33,780 nucleotides of DNA, from IMG/VR virus record IMGVR_UViG_3300043803_002280, positions 1 through 33,780 of that record; one strand, written 5' to 3'. This document shows, piece by piece, positions 6,840 to 13,824 of this stretch; position 1 is the first letter of the stretch; the number at the start of each line of letters is the position of its first letter. Both the position numbers and the translations under genes were made by a program. The notes below the pieces were generated by a model. That model worked only from the letters and a program-made list of their open reading frames with translations. It searched no databases and was not told the DNA's origin. Source of the DNA: a virus.

Positions 6840-6971
6840 ATGATAAATAAAATTATATGTATCTTCAAGGGGCATATGCTTGTAGATGCTGGCACATGTC
6901 CCTATACTGGCTCAACATATCAATATTGTGAAAGATGTACTGCAATGATTCCAATTCAGGTGGCAGTATGA
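6840..6971 (+). CDS. small zinc-finger protein
   Basis: A 43-residue protein with an FKGH-x8-C-x8-YCERC arrangement, similar by eye to short phage zinc fingers (IFGH...CxRC type). Probable structural zinc. It begins a run of five tiny overlapping genes. Confidence 0.55.
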   Translation: MINKIICIFKGHMLVDAGTCPYTGSTYQYCERCTAMIPIQVAV

Positions 6972-7078
6972 AAGAGCCTAAGATTATGAAAATGGATTGG
7001 CGTTCATTAGGATATTGGCCAGTATATAAAGATGGAAAGCTTACATGGGAAAAGGATCCAAAAGAAGATGTGCAATAA
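6968..7078 (+). CDS. small Trp-rich protein
   Basis: A 36-residue peptide in an ATGA overlap with the zinc-finger gene, rich in Lys, Trp and Asp. Coding status rests on tight overlaps at both ends. Function unknown. Confidence 0.45.
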   Translation: MKEPKIMKMDWRSLGYWPVYKDGKLTWEKDPKEDVQ

Positions 7079-7160
7079 ATGCGGAATGTACAGAGAAAAC
7101 ATAGAGTATTGGGATAACCACCAGACTATGTCAGATAATAATGTGTGGTGTGCAAAGTGA
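7068..7160 (+). CDS. mini zinc-ribbon protein
   Basis: A 30-residue peptide with CNKC at the start and a third cysteine (VWCAK) near the end. It overlaps the upstream gene by 11 bases and the downstream gene by four (GTGA). Confidence 0.45.
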   Translation: MCNKCGMYRENIEYWDNHQTMSDNNVWCAK

Positions 7161-7243
7161 AGCCATTCTTTATAATTATGCTAGGCCTATTTATATTCTT
7201 AAACTATATGGCTTGGCTACAACAGCAGAGGATGGTTGGATAA
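7157..7243 (+). CDS. tiny single-pass membrane peptide, GTG start
   Basis: A 28-residue peptide that is almost entirely one membrane helix (FFIIMLGLFIFLNYMAW) followed by a polar tail. It is tied to its neighbours by a GTGA overlap and a one-base TAATG junction, which argues it is translated. Confidence 0.45.
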   Translation: MKPFFIIMLGLFIFLNYMAWLQQQRMVG

Positions 7244-7506
7244 TGATTGAATGGTTAGCAAGACGTATATTTAGTTGGACAAGCCTTAGAGAATATATTT
7301 TTGATGAAGTTCATTTACATGATTATTTAGATAGCATTATGAGTGACCCAGAATCTATGGAGACAGCTTCATTGAGCTGGTGTGAAGGAGATACATGGTA
7401 TGGTTGGACACATGATAGTAACGCAAAGCGTTACTACTTTGACGATATTGGTAACAAATCCCTTATCGGTTTATGGGAAGATCAATTCCTAAGCAAGGCA
7501 GACTAG
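7243..7506 (+). CDS. protein of unknown function
   Basis: An 87-residue protein rich in Trp, Asp and Glu. An in-frame ATG exists at 7141, but the ATG at 7243 sits in a TAATG junction with the membrane peptide and leaves the upstream small genes intact. No family recognised. Confidence 0.6.
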   Translation: MIEWLARRIFSWTSLREYIFDEVHLHDYLDSIMSDPESMETASLSWCEGDTWYGWTHDSNAKRYYFDDIGNKSLIGLWEDQFLSKAD

Positions 7507-7507
7507 C

Positions 7508-7969
7508 ATGTCAATATACGATTTAAATTTTACAGACAACAAAGGAAACACAGTAGAGCTAAGATCTTTGAAGGACAAAGTAATCTTGTTAGTTAATGTG
7601 GCAAGCAATTGCGGATTTACTAAGCAATATAGTGGTCTCCAGCAACTTCACGAATCTTATGCAGAAGGTGGGCTTGAGGTTATTGGCTTTCCATGTAATC
7701 AGTTTGGTGGCCAAGAGCCAGGAACTGATCAAGAAATTGAGGATTTTTGCAAGACAAACTATAATGTAAGCTTTACATTAGCAACAAAGACTGATGTGAA
7801 TGGGATTAACGCACACCCTATTTATAAATACATTAAGGAAAAAACTGGAAAAGAAATTCAATGGAATTTTGAAAAGTTTTTGATTAATAATGGAGATATT
7901 GTTGCATACGGAAACTCAAATTTGCCAGTCGCTTCATTGGAACCACAGATAAAAGATCTATTAAAATAG
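7508..7969 (+). CDS. glutathione-peroxidase-family thiol peroxidase
   Basis: A 153-residue protein with GPx hallmarks: NVASNCGFT with peroxidatic C35, GFPCNQFGGQEPG with catalytic Q69, and WNFEKFL with W119 and N120. C81 in the following helix matches the resolving cysteine of Cys-type, thioredoxin-dependent members (yeast Gpx3). It should reduce hydrogen or lipid peroxides using thioredoxin, and the phage encodes its own at 2260-2562. This would protect the infected cell or the cobalamin radical enzyme from oxidation. Confidence 0.9.
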   Translation: MSIYDLNFTDNKGNTVELRSLKDKVILLVNVASNCGFTKQYSGLQQLHESYAEGGLEVIGFPCNQFGGQEPGTDQEIEDFCKTNYNVSFTLATKTDVNGINAHPIYKYIKEKTGKEIQWNFEKFLINNGDIVAYGNSNLPVASLEPQIKDLLK

Positions 7970-8017
7970 ATTATATGTTGGCCCCAATTAGTGAGGTCGG
8001 CGAAAAGAGAGATCCTA

Positions 8018-8049
8018 GTCAACTACGTTGACACAACTGATGGTATAAT
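8018..8049 (+). promoter_or_regulatory. extended -10 promoter with adjacent GTCAAC/GTTGAC palindrome
   Basis: TGGTATAAT (8041-8049) is an extended -10. Just upstream, GTCAAC-TAC-GTTGAC (8018-8032) is a perfect palindrome. Its TTGACA is only ten bases from TATAAT, too close for a -35 but nearly matching the minus-strand early promoters. The transcript would start near 8056 with AAGGG ahead of the ATG at 8079. Confidence 0.5.
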
Positions 8050-8078
8050 AGATACCTAACGATAAGGGTATATTAAAT

Positions 8079-8327
8079 ATGGAACAGTGGGTAAATAGCT
8101 ACGCCTCATACGTGCTTGTTTTAAGCGGTGCTGCAGCTATGTTTGTAATTGGCAGGAAGAAAAGATTTGGTTGGCTCTGGTTCATATTTAATGAATTTAT
8201 GTGGACTGCATATGCTTTGATAACAAAGCAGTACGGTTTTATTCTTGGCGCTATCCTTTATGGGATAGTAGGTGTTAAATCTTATTTACACTGGTCTAAA
8301 AAGGGAATAAACAAGATACATTTATAG
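8079..8327 (+). CDS. small membrane protein, possibly PnuC-like
   Basis: An 82-residue protein with three hydrophobic segments (about 8-25, 30-47 and 52-70) and a basic tail. The aromatic pattern around WLWFIFNEFMWTAYA, then QYGFILGAILYG, recalls one repeat half of PnuC-type vitamin transporters, but the protein is far shorter. Treat transport as a guess; membrane location is firm. Confidence 0.65.
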   Translation: MEQWVNSYASYVLVLSGAAAMFVIGRKKRFGWLWFIFNEFMWTAYALITKQYGFILGAILYGIVGVKSYLHWSKKGINKIHL

Positions 8328-8336
8328 GGGGAACCA

Positions 8337-8585
8337 ATGGCATACTCTAGATTTACAGATAGTGATATATACATATACTCTCATGTAGGCGGATGGATAG
8401 AGTGTGCTGCATGTTGGTTAAATGAGCGTTCAGATGAATACTCCTTATTCTCAATGTCAGAAGAAATACATGATGATGGACACTTGATAGCTCATGTTCG
8501 GGAGCATATTAAAGCTGGGCACGATGTACCACAGGGATTACTAATGCATATCCTTGAAGATAATAACAGATATGGTAAACTATAA
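8337..8585 (+). CDS. conserved-type small phage protein with Cys/His residues
   Basis: An 82-residue protein with CAAC near residue 23 and several His (HDDGH, HVREH), suggesting a metal site. From memory, proteins opening MAYSRF-x-DSDIY-type are widespread in actinophages without known function. AGGGGG precedes the start. Confidence 0.65.
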   Translation: MAYSRFTDSDIYIYSHVGGWIECAACWLNERSDEYSLFSMSEEIHDDGHLIAHVREHIKAGHDVPQGLLMHILEDNNRYGKL

Positions 8586-8587
8586 CT

Positions 8588-8809
8588 ATGGATAATATTG
8601 AATTAACAGATGAAGAGATCTCAAAAGGGTATGAGTCAGAGAACCCAGATGAAGATAAATGGGATAACATTGAAAAGGCTTGCTGGAGCGGATACAAGCA
8701 GGTAGGTATGAAAGACAAAGGCGGAAAAAGAGTTCCTAACTGCGTACCTATAAAGAAGTCTCTATTCGGCACAGAAGGACCCCAGAACCTCATACCAAGG
8801 AACAAGTAG
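8588..8809 (+). CDS. small protein with GYKQVGMK...RVPNCVP motif
   Basis: A 73-residue protein. The acidic N-terminal half (DEEISKGYESENPDEDKWDN) is followed by GYKQVGMKDKGGKRVPNCVP (about 38-57). That motif recurs, from memory, in several phage structural and head-associated proteins, so a virion role is possible but unproven. It lies two bases after its neighbour. Confidence 0.6.
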   Translation: MDNIELTDEEISKGYESENPDEDKWDNIEKACWSGYKQVGMKDKGGKRVPNCVPIKKSLFGTEGPQNLIPRNK

Positions 8810-8810
8810 T

Positions 8811-8975
8811 ATGGGAATACTAGACAACCTTGAAGCAGCCTTAGAGGCGGAAGAGGCAGAAAAGTGTCATTACTGCCAAGCCATAGCTACATATAATGAT
8901 CTAGCTGAAGTAGATAGAAACTATCAAATAGTAGGCGTATGTGCATGTCATTCATATAAAGGATTAGTTTCTTAA
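8811..8975 (+). CDS. small Cys/His protein
   Basis: A 54-residue protein with CHYC at 19-22 and CACH near 45-48, a probable zinc site. The first 17 residues form an acidic helix. Its stop overlaps the next start by one base. Confidence 0.6.
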   Translation: MGILDNLEAALEAEEAEKCHYCQAIATYNDLAEVDRNYQIVGVCACHSYKGLVS

Positions 8976-9550
8976 TGGAATCTTTTAACAAGATAGACGT
9001 ATTTGATAGTACAGTTTTTTCCAGGATCCAGGAGTTTGTATTGGATCACATAAAGCATTCAGATAATCTTAAGTATGCAAGCTCTTATGGAAGATACTGG
9101 AATTTGATTGAGTTTCCTAAAGACATAGAGGATATTCTGGTAAGTACTGCTCAGTCTGAGTTTAATAAAGATCTAGACATACTTTATACGCAATGCGTTA
9201 AATATCAAATAAAAGATGGTGTAGCCCCAGCTTTAGTAGCACACACAGATAACCTTTTTTGCACACATACAATGAATCTAATAATAGATACGAATATAGA
9301 TTGGCCACTAATAGTTCAAGATGTAGAGTTCCCAAGCAAGCCAAACTCAGCTGTATTCCTAAAGGGTGACACAGAATCTCACTGGAGACCAGAGTACCCA
9401 TCTAAAGATGAAGATGACTACCTGATAGCGGTGTTTGTTAACCTTGCCACTAAAGGTAGCGAAATGGCGGAGATTACTAAAAAATTTAGGGGCATGTCCG
9501 ATCTTACGAAGAGTGCTTTCCTAGATCATGGCAACCCTCATGGTCAATAA
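8975..9550 (+). CDS. 2OG-Fe(II) oxygenase-like protein
   Basis: A 191-residue protein with H90-x-D92 (VAHTDN), distal H136 and R138 in ESHWRPEYP, and beta-strand stretches between them (MNLIIDTNIDWPLIVQD), fitting a double-stranded beta-helix oxygenase. It shares the DWPL-x-V and KPN-A-F wording with the protein at 5475-6122, so the two are probably related. Substrate unknown. It overlaps the next oxygenase-like gene by 23 bases. Confidence 0.65.
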   Translation: MESFNKIDVFDSTVFSRIQEFVLDHIKHSDNLKYASSYGRYWNLIEFPKDIEDILVSTAQSEFNKDLDILYTQCVKYQIKDGVAPALVAHTDNLFCTHTMNLIIDTNIDWPLIVQDVEFPSKPNSAVFLKGDTESHWRPEYPSKDEDDYLIAVFVNLATKGSEMAEITKKFRGMSDLTKSAFLDHGNPHGQ

Positions 9551-10118
9551 TACATTCATCTATGATGACAACTTTTTATCTGAAAAAGAAATACAGGAAA
9601 TAGAAGATCTATTTAATTCCAATAGCAACAAGTGGATGTATTCTGAGGTAAGCATTCAATCAGATCATCAAGAATATGAGACAATCGTTTCATCTGAACA
9701 ATTTGGAGACTCTCAATATTTTGTGCTTTATCCAGAACATCAGGATAATGCCTATAAGTTATGTGAAAAGATTATAAATAGGTTTACCGAAAAGCATAAG
9801 GTTAAGTATAATCAATTATTAAGAGTTAAGCTAAACATGACTCCATCTGGGGCGGGACCGATAGTAACCTATCCCCATATAGATGATACCAATCCACACT
9901 ACATATTCCTATATTATGTAAATGATTCCCAGGGAGATACAATAATATATAATGAAACTTATAATGGATCAAAGATAGATGATGTATCAGTCATGACCAG
10001 AATATCTCCTAAAAGAGGATCTGCATTTATTATAGATGGAAGACATTTCCACAGCCTAACAGTACCAAATAATGGAGATTTAAGAAGAGTAATTAACGCT
10101 AATTTATTCTATATATAG
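9528..10118 (+). CDS. 2OG-Fe(II) oxygenase-like protein
   Basis: A 196-residue protein with H117-x-D119 in YPHIDD, a jelly-roll core, H173/H175 in GRHFHS and a following Arg pair (186-187). This is a clear prolyl-hydroxylase-like layout (Fe ligands, then 2-oxoglutarate Arg). Two starts are possible, ATG at 9528 or at 9540; neither has a clear ribosome site, and both overlap the upstream gene, suggesting coupling. The last gene but one before the convergence zone. Confidence 0.75.
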   Translation: MATLMVNNTFIYDDNFLSEKEIQEIEDLFNSNSNKWMYSEVSIQSDHQEYETIVSSEQFGDSQYFVLYPEHQDNAYKLCEKIINRFTEKHKVKYNQLLRVKLNMTPSGAGPIVTYPHIDDTNPHYIFLYYVNDSQGDTIIYNETYNGSKIDDVSVMTRISPKRGSAFIIDGRHFHSLTVPNNGDLRRVINANLFYI

Positions 10119-10154
10119 GGTGCGAAAAAGTGAAGCGGAAAAGTAGAGAACATC

Positions 10155-10183
10155 TTGTCAGTACCTGACTTAAATGCTATAAT
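10155..10183 (+). promoter_or_regulatory. promoter with extended -10, leaderless
   Basis: TTGTCA (10155-10160), 17-base spacer ending in TGC, TATAAT (10178-10183), then six bases to the ATG at 10190. It has both a -35 and an extended -10. Confidence 0.7.
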
Positions 10184-10189
10184 AAATAT

Positions 10190-10354
10190 ATGGCAAAAAA
10201 ACGGAAGTTCAATTGGGATCAACAGGTTAAATATGCCCAAGAAGCATTAGATAAGAATAAAGCCCTAATAGAGTCTACATCTAGAGGAACTAATGCAAAT
10301 AAGGCTTCATCTTGGTCTAGAAGACCATCTAAGAACAAGAGCCCATTGCAATAA
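10190..10354 (+). CDS. small basic protein of unknown function
   Basis: A 54-residue Lys/Asn/Ser-rich protein (MAKKRKFNWD onward) with a helical first half and a disordered basic tail. Its strong own promoter suggests it is really expressed. Nucleic-acid binding is plausible from charge. Last plus-strand gene before the convergence zone. Confidence 0.6.
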   Translation: MAKKRKFNWDQQVKYAQEALDKNKALIESTSRGTNANKASSWSRRPSKNKSPLQ

Positions 10355-10400
10355 ATTAGCTCCTACCCATTATATCCCCCCTCCCTTTATCTCCCTTGTA

Positions 10401-10419
10401 TGAGCCTCCTAGAGGCTTA
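10401..10419 (+). terminator. probable terminator of the plus-strand block
   Basis: AGCCTC-CTA-GAGGCT forms a six-pair stem, eight with a flanking wobble and an A-T pair, followed by TTATTTA. Moderate strength. Confidence 0.5.
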
Positions 10420-10798
10420 TTTAGTGGAGTATTGTGGAGTAAAGTGGAGAATCATACTATCAATTTAGATCCAAATACTATCATTATATATAGTTAAACA
10501 TATGTATGTAATGGAACACGATATCAGATGGGGTTCATAATGTCAATAGGGCCCATATAAAGCATATTGGCCAATATTTGTCAATAGATATTCCAGGAAA
10601 TTTTTTTATTTGTTCGTAAAGAGCAATTTCGGCCCATATTTATGGCAAAAAATTATGTCTAATTCTGTATAATTTGTCTCATATAATGAGATATTTTATA
10701 CAGATATTGACAGATTTTATTCGATTTGCTACAAATTCCAGCGTATTTTTATATGCGTCGTAAAGAAGAAATTTGGCCCATAAGATGGGCATACAAAA

Positions 10799-10832
10799 AT
10801 GGGACATATAGTATATAAACTATATGCCCCAT
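10799..10832 (-). terminator. intrinsic terminator of the minus-strand early block
   Basis: A stem of 13 pairs with one mismatch (ATGGG-x-CATATAGT against its complement) and a six-base loop. On the minus strand the stem is followed by TTTTTG. It lies 14 bases past the stop at 10847. Confidence 0.8.
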
Positions 10833-10846
10833 AGGGGAAAGCTATC

Positions 10847-11191
10847 TTAGAATGAATCTAAGTCCATTATGTATTTGCTATCTCTTACTCTTGTTTCTTC
10901 AAGGGATTTAATAGTTAGGTTTCTATCCACCGCCCCGTATTTTGCCTCAATCATATCGTTGAGAGCATCAGCCAAAAGCAATCCTTCGGATGTATATCCT
11001 TTATCCCATTCTGACTTTAATCTAAGGGAATTATATTGGATAATATATCTAACTAGTTCCATTAGCCTGTCTTGTGTATACAAGGTATGTTCAGTTGTTA
11101 GTACATTAGCCATTACTGCTGGTGAGAAGTTAGCATTATTTAGATAGTCTGTTAGTTTTTCTGCCGCCTTGAATTCGTTCGCCTTAGCCAT
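10847..11191 (-). CDS. helical protein of unknown function (last early gene)
   Basis: A 114-residue, mostly helical protein (MAKANEFKAAEKLTDYL onward) with no cysteine or membrane segment. It is preceded by GAAAGGCGG in the conserved early leader and by a TGTCAG-type promoter at 11212-11233. I do not recognise a family. Confidence 0.7.
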   Translation of the reverse strand: MAKANEFKAAEKLTDYLNNANFSPAVMANVLTTEHTLYTQDRLMELVRYIIQYNSLRLKSEWDKGYTSEGLLLADALNDMIEAKYGAVDRNLTIKSLEETRVRDSKYIMDLDSF

Positions 11192-11211
11192 GAGTTCCGC
11201 CTTTCGTTTTG

Positions 11212-11233
11212 ATTATACCATTGACCACTGACA
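11212..11233 (-). promoter_or_regulatory. early promoter, TGTCAG type (site a)
   Basis: On the minus strand: TGTCA, exactly 11 bases ending in TGG, then TATAAT. The box lies near -28 to -23, inside the normal spacer, and nothing resembling a -35 hexamer precedes it. This is the reference member of a 14-site family. The leader carries AACGAAAGG before the start codon. Confidence 0.75.
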
Positions 11234-11246
11234 TTTGTAAATGAAG

Positions 11247-11276
11247 GGGGACCTGCCTCCGAAGAGGAAGGTCCCC
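11247..11276 (-). terminator. terminator after the mini-Lsr2 gene
   Basis: GGGGACCT pairs with AGGTCCCC, and an inner CCTC/GAGG stem is capped by a CGAA tetraloop with one mismatch between them. The stem is strong but no T run follows. Confidence 0.65.
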
Positions 11277-11287
11277 ACAGTTAGTTA

Positions 11288-11437
11288 TTACTTGACGTTC
11301 TTCTTGTCTGTAAAGACTACGCCTTCTTGTGCTGCCTTGCTGATGACTCCTAGAGCTGCAGCTGAAAAGCGACCACGCTTGCCCACGGCAATTCCCTGGG
11401 TCTTTAGGTATTCACGAGTTGTTGTTGGTGTTGACAT
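11288..11437 (-). CDS. mini-Lsr2: isolated Lsr2-type DNA-binding domain
   Basis: A 49-residue protein that matches the C-terminal domain of actinobacterial Lsr2: a Thr/Arg-Glu-Tyr opening (TREYLKTQG), the minor-groove RGR motif at 21-23 within GKRGRFSAAA, and a closing helix (VISKAAQEG). Lsr2 is the xenogeneic silencer that coats AT-rich DNA. This version lacks the N-terminal oligomerisation domain, so it could compete with host Lsr2 without bridging DNA, i.e. act as an anti-silencer. That role is inference. GAAAGGA precedes the ATG. It has its own promoter and terminator, unlike its neighbours. Confidence 0.8.
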   Translation of the reverse strand: MSTPTTTREYLKTQGIAVGKRGRFSAAALGVISKAAQEGVVFTDKKNVK

Positions 11438-11472
11438 TAGTTTGATCCTTTCTAGATCGAGTTGTTATATAT

Positions 11473-11501
11473 ATTATATCCGAATTTCGGGGTTTTGTAA
11501 A
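11473..11501 (-). promoter_or_regulatory. ordinary promoter of the mini-Lsr2 gene
   Basis: On the minus strand TTTACA, 17-base spacer, TATAAT. It lacks the TGTCAG box of the surrounding early promoters, so this gene may be timed differently. A degenerate cassette copy (CGTAAAGC near 11509) lies just upstream. Confidence 0.65.
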
Positions 11502-11544
11502 TAGGGTCGTAAAGCAATATTTTTGCCCGTGTCCCTTAGCTTAA

Positions 11545-11577
11545 TGGCCGTTATGTCCGAATTGTCCATAACGGCCA
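11545..11577 (-). terminator. terminator hairpin after the 11587 gene
   Basis: TGGCCGTTATG (11545-11555) and CATAACGGCCA (11567-11577) form a perfect 11-base-pair stem around an 11-base loop. It lies ten bases past the stop at 11587. No T run. Confidence 0.65.
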
Positions 11578-11586
11578 AAGCTATCT

Positions 11587-11769
11587 TTATTCAGTTGTTA
11601 GTTCTTCTACTTGGTATGGCTCTATCTTGTCCTTACGATTGGCACCCTTTTCCCATTCCTTTTTGGGTGAGGCTACCGCTTTGTACCATGCTTCATCACT
11701 GTCTTCGGCTTCTACTACAATGTAGTACTCCTGAATGATGTCTCCGTATACTTTAAATTGTTTACTCAT
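11587..11769 (-). CDS. small phage protein of unknown function
   Basis: A 60-residue protein with a beta-strand-rich start (FKVYGDIIQEYYIVVEAED), a DEAW motif and a charged C-terminus. Similar short proteins with VEAED-x-DEAW wording are, from memory, common in actinophages. It starts in an ATGA overlap with the upstream gene. Confidence 0.65.
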   Translation of the reverse strand: MSKQFKVYGDIIQEYYIVVEAEDSDEAWYKAVASPKKEWEKGANRKDKIEPYQVEELTTE

Positions 11770-11909
11770 AGTCCTACCTGCTCTATCTTATCTTTAATTA
11801 ATTTAGCAATGATGTTGTGCGCCTCAATGTTTTCTGTTTCGGACCCACCCCACAAAAGTTTTTGGGCTTTGCTAAGTTGATCGTTTAGATACTCATCACT
11901 CATCTTCAT
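11766..11909 (-). CDS. small helical protein of unknown function
   Basis: A 47-residue protein starting MKMSDEYLND. GGAGGA lies five bases before this ATG; the ATG two codons later is also possible. It overlaps the end of the upstream gene. Not recognised. Confidence 0.6.
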   Translation of the reverse strand: MKMSDEYLNDQLSKAQKLLWGGSETENIEAHNIIAKLIKDKIEQVGL

Positions 11910-12213
11910 CTTCGTCCTCCTCATCTTCTTCAAACATTGTATCCACAATGTAGTCACGGTTAGTCATCCATTCAAGTACATCTTCTTGGTGCTGTTCTGC
12001 GCCATACTCCAAGGAGAACCCTTGGCCAGCCTCCACAGCCTCGCAGAGGTGGTCCCACATCTCATCTATGGTGCAGTTCTGCTTGTAGGTCTCATCCTCA
12101 AAGATGTTGTTGATTGTTGACCAAGTCCACAACCAAACCAGGGATAGACCAAGGTCAGTGCTGTCTAGAATCTTTAAACATTCGTTTAGTTTATCTTTAT
12201 CTTCAGGCTTCAT
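11896..12213 (-). CDS. acidic-tailed protein of unknown function
   Basis: A 105-residue protein (MKPEDKDKL onward). GGAG lies six bases before this ATG, favouring it over the in-frame ATG six codons earlier. The body is Trp-rich and helical, and the last 12 residues are nearly all Glu and Asp, like DNA-mimic tails. That similarity is only compositional. Confidence 0.65.
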   Translation of the reverse strand: MKPEDKDKLNECLKILDSTDLGLSLVWLWTWSTINNIFEDETYKQNCTIDEMWDHLCEAVEAGQGFSLEYGAEQHQEDVLEWMTNRDYIVDTMFEEDEEDEDEDE

Positions 12214-12445
12214 TACGTGCTCCAATCGCAAATGACAGGTCGTATGTTAAGTTGTATAGTTCTGTAAATCCGTCTAGTTTACCAGACCAGTACTTTTTGT
12301 GGTCAGGGTTAGTCCTAGTTAACATCATGTTTTCTGCTTCAAGCATTAGATTTTTTAGTTCGCCGTGCATTATATCTAGTCCACTAACATTTGCATTAAC
12401 TAAGCGTTGCAAATGGGGCGGGAGCCCAATGTCTTCTCTATTCAT
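12203..12445 (-). CDS. helical protein of unknown function
   Basis: An 80-residue protein with Leu/Asn/Met-rich helices. Its start forms a TAATG junction with the upstream gene and is preceded by GAAAGGG; its end overlaps the next gene by 11 bases. It can be expressed from the promoter at 12470-12491, inside the upstream gene. Confidence 0.65.
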   Translation of the reverse strand: MNREDIGLPPHLQRLVNANVSGLDIMHGELKNLMLEAENMMLTRTNPDHKKYWSGKLDGFTELYNLTYDLSFAIGARNEA

Positions 12446-12651
12446 TAATATACCCTTTCGTTGTCAATCATTATATCATTGGCCACTGACAAAATATGTT
12501 CCATAGTATCAATGGCACCAGTGTAATAAGCATCTGATTCAAAATACTCATCTTCATTTAAAGGTACATTATTTCTAGCATCCTCTAAATCTTGATTAAG
12601 ACTAATTAAATGTATCTTCATGTATTCCAGGAAGTGTGATGATCTAGTCAA
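12445..12651 (-). CDS. helical protein of unknown function, TTG start
   Basis: A 68-residue protein starting at TTG (12649-12651), supported by GGAGGG five bases upstream; it overlaps the preceding gene by eight bases. Mostly helical and acidic. Its 3' end contains the early promoter at 12470-12491. Confidence 0.6.
   Translation of the reverse strand: MTRSSHFLEYMKIHLISLNQDLEDARNNVPLNEDEYFESDAYYTGAIDTMEHILSVANDIMIDNERVY
12470..12491 (-). promoter_or_regulatory. early promoter, TGTCAG type (site b), inside a gene
   Basis: TTGTCA, 11 bases ending in TGA, TATAAT on the minus strand, embedded in the coding sequence of 12445-12651. The leader has ACAACGAAAGGG. Confidence 0.7.
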
Positions 12652-12796
12652 AGTAGCCCTCCGACCAAAGCCCGTCTAAAAAGTCTGCTGTCTTTTCTAA
12701 TCCTTTTTCAGTCGGCAGTCCCTTAGAATCATATAGAGCCTTAGTAACAACAGCCCTCATTTCATCTAAATCGTTTAATGTATATCCTAACATCAT
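12644..12796 (-). CDS. small helical protein of unknown function
   Basis: A 50-residue protein (MMLGYTLNDLDEM onward, ending EGYFD). Its start overlaps the upstream stop as ATGA and its end overlaps the next start. The alternation of Leu, Asp and Lys suggests two helices. Confidence 0.6.
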   Translation of the reverse strand: MMLGYTLNDLDEMRAVVTKALYDSKGLPTEKGLEKTADFLDGLWSEGYFD

Positions 12797-13005
12797 AGTA
12801 AGAACTCATCTCCTTCAATATAACCATAGTATTCATTGTATGATTGTTTTAAGTTATCAGGAGCAAATTGCATGAACTTGTATTCAGCATATGCCTCCCC
12901 TTCTTCTAAGTTAGAATTGTTCCATTGCTCAAATAGATGTTGCTCAATATCTACTTGAATTGCTCCAAGGATATGTTCTCCAACTGTATCTGTAAATGCT
13001 TCCAT
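12793..13005 (-). CDS. small acidic protein of unknown function
   Basis: A 70-residue protein (MEAFTDTVGEHIL onward). An upstream in-frame ATG at 13056 would overlap the previous gene by 50 bases; the ATG at 13005 makes a TAATG junction and is preferred. Tyr-rich C-terminus (NEYYGYIEGDEF). Confidence 0.6.
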   Translation of the reverse strand: MEAFTDTVGEHILGAIQVDIEQHLFEQWNNSNLEEGEAYAEYKFMQFAPDNLKQSYNEYYGYIEGDEFLL

Positions 13006-13730
13006 TATGCATCCGCCTTTTCCATAGAAGGTAATAATACCATGTGGGTCTGACAAATTGCCATAGCATCAAGGTCAGCATCATGGCTAAAGAAACAAGA
13101 TGAACATATCTCGCCACAATCATTGTCGCAATACTCAAATGTATCTGTTGCATCACAGTTGTTACATTTTGTATCATATGATGATTCTGAAATAACTTCT
13201 CCACGGAGGAATTCCATTTCTCCACCCCAGCCTGTTTCTTCTTCATATACTAAAGTAAATAGTAGATTAGGGTATTGTGCAGATAGTTTAGATATAGCAG
13301 GAAGAGGTCTTGACCATGCCGTCTCAAAGTTGTAATAGACTACATAGTTCTCGCCATTCTCGGCTTCTTCCATATATGTAGTAGGACTAGTTTCTTCTTC
13401 TGTTACAGCAACATCCCACTTAGTTCCCCAGTTGCGGATATTCCAGTTGTACCAGTCATTAGTTTCAAACTTGTACCAATTCTTGTCGCCAACCGTACCA
13501 AAGTCGGGCTGGGAAAGATAAACCTCGTCAGTAACATTATCATCTATATAGTTATAGATGTTATGAAAACTAAAGATAGGATTAACATGCTTGATATGTT
13601 TAATCTCAAATGCTAAATCACCACGAGATTGAACTTTGCTTACATATGGCTTATTCATTTGTTTAATTAAAGATTTAACTTGGTCAGGATTACCTTCAAT
13701 AGTTAAACCGTTATATACCCAATTTGGCAT
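13005..13730 (-). CDS. YubB/Api92-like protein with C-terminal zinc ribbon
   Basis: A 241-residue protein. The opening MPNWVYNGLTIEG and the later NWGTKWDV and YYNFETAWSRPLP stretches are typical of the YubB ferredoxin-like (Api92/DUF1281) family found on plasmids and phages; its biochemical role is unknown. After residue 180 there is an added Cys-rich segment with CNNC, CDNDCG and CSSC motifs that looks like two zinc sites. The ATG at 13730 follows GAAAGGA; an earlier in-frame ATG lies upstream of the early promoter and is rejected. Confidence 0.78.
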   Translation of the reverse strand: MPNWVYNGLTIEGNPDQVKSLIKQMNKPYVSKVQSRGDLAFEIKHIKHVNPIFSFHNIYNYIDDNVTDEVYLSQPDFGTVGDKNWYKFETNDWYNWNIRNWGTKWDVAVTEEETSPTTYMEEAENGENYVVYYNFETAWSRPLPAISKLSAQYPNLLFTLVYEEETGWGGEMEFLRGEVISESSYDTKCNNCDATDTFEYCDNDCGEICSSCFFSHDADLDAMAICQTHMVLLPSMEKADA

Positions 13731-13757
13731 TTTATATCCTTTCGTTGATATGTGATA

Positions 13758-13779
13758 ATTATACATTGGACCACTGACA
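13758..13779 (-). promoter_or_regulatory. early promoter, TGTCAG type (site c)
   Basis: TTGTCA, 11 bases, TATAAT on the minus strand, driving the YubB-like gene. A one-mismatch CRP-type site is centred about 81.5 bases upstream of the inferred start. Confidence 0.7.
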
Positions 13780-13824
13780 AATGGAATAGAATTGGCATGT
13801 GATACATGCCACATAATTCAGATT

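Larger units (their letters stand above)
10355..10846. other. non-coding convergence zone between plus and minus gene blocks
   Basis: No supported gene in 490 bases. It holds a terminator for each block, a perfect 14-base palindrome ATATTGGCCAATAT (10564-10577), and two degenerate copies of the early-region cassette: TTCCAGG at 10592 with CGTAAA at 10615, and TTCCAG at 10736 with CGTAAA at 10759. GGCCCAT recurs three times. A weak TTGACA-N17-TACAAA (10707-10735) could fire rightward. Confidence 0.6.

Noticed and set aside
10707-10735. Rightward promoter in the convergence zone
   Set aside because: TTGACA has correct spacing, but the -10 is TACAAA and it would transcribe antisense to the early block; left as a weak possibility.
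11241-11738. Plus-strand frames opposite mini-Lsr2 and its neighbour
   Set aside because: They run through two terminators and oppose genes with clear families or junctions.
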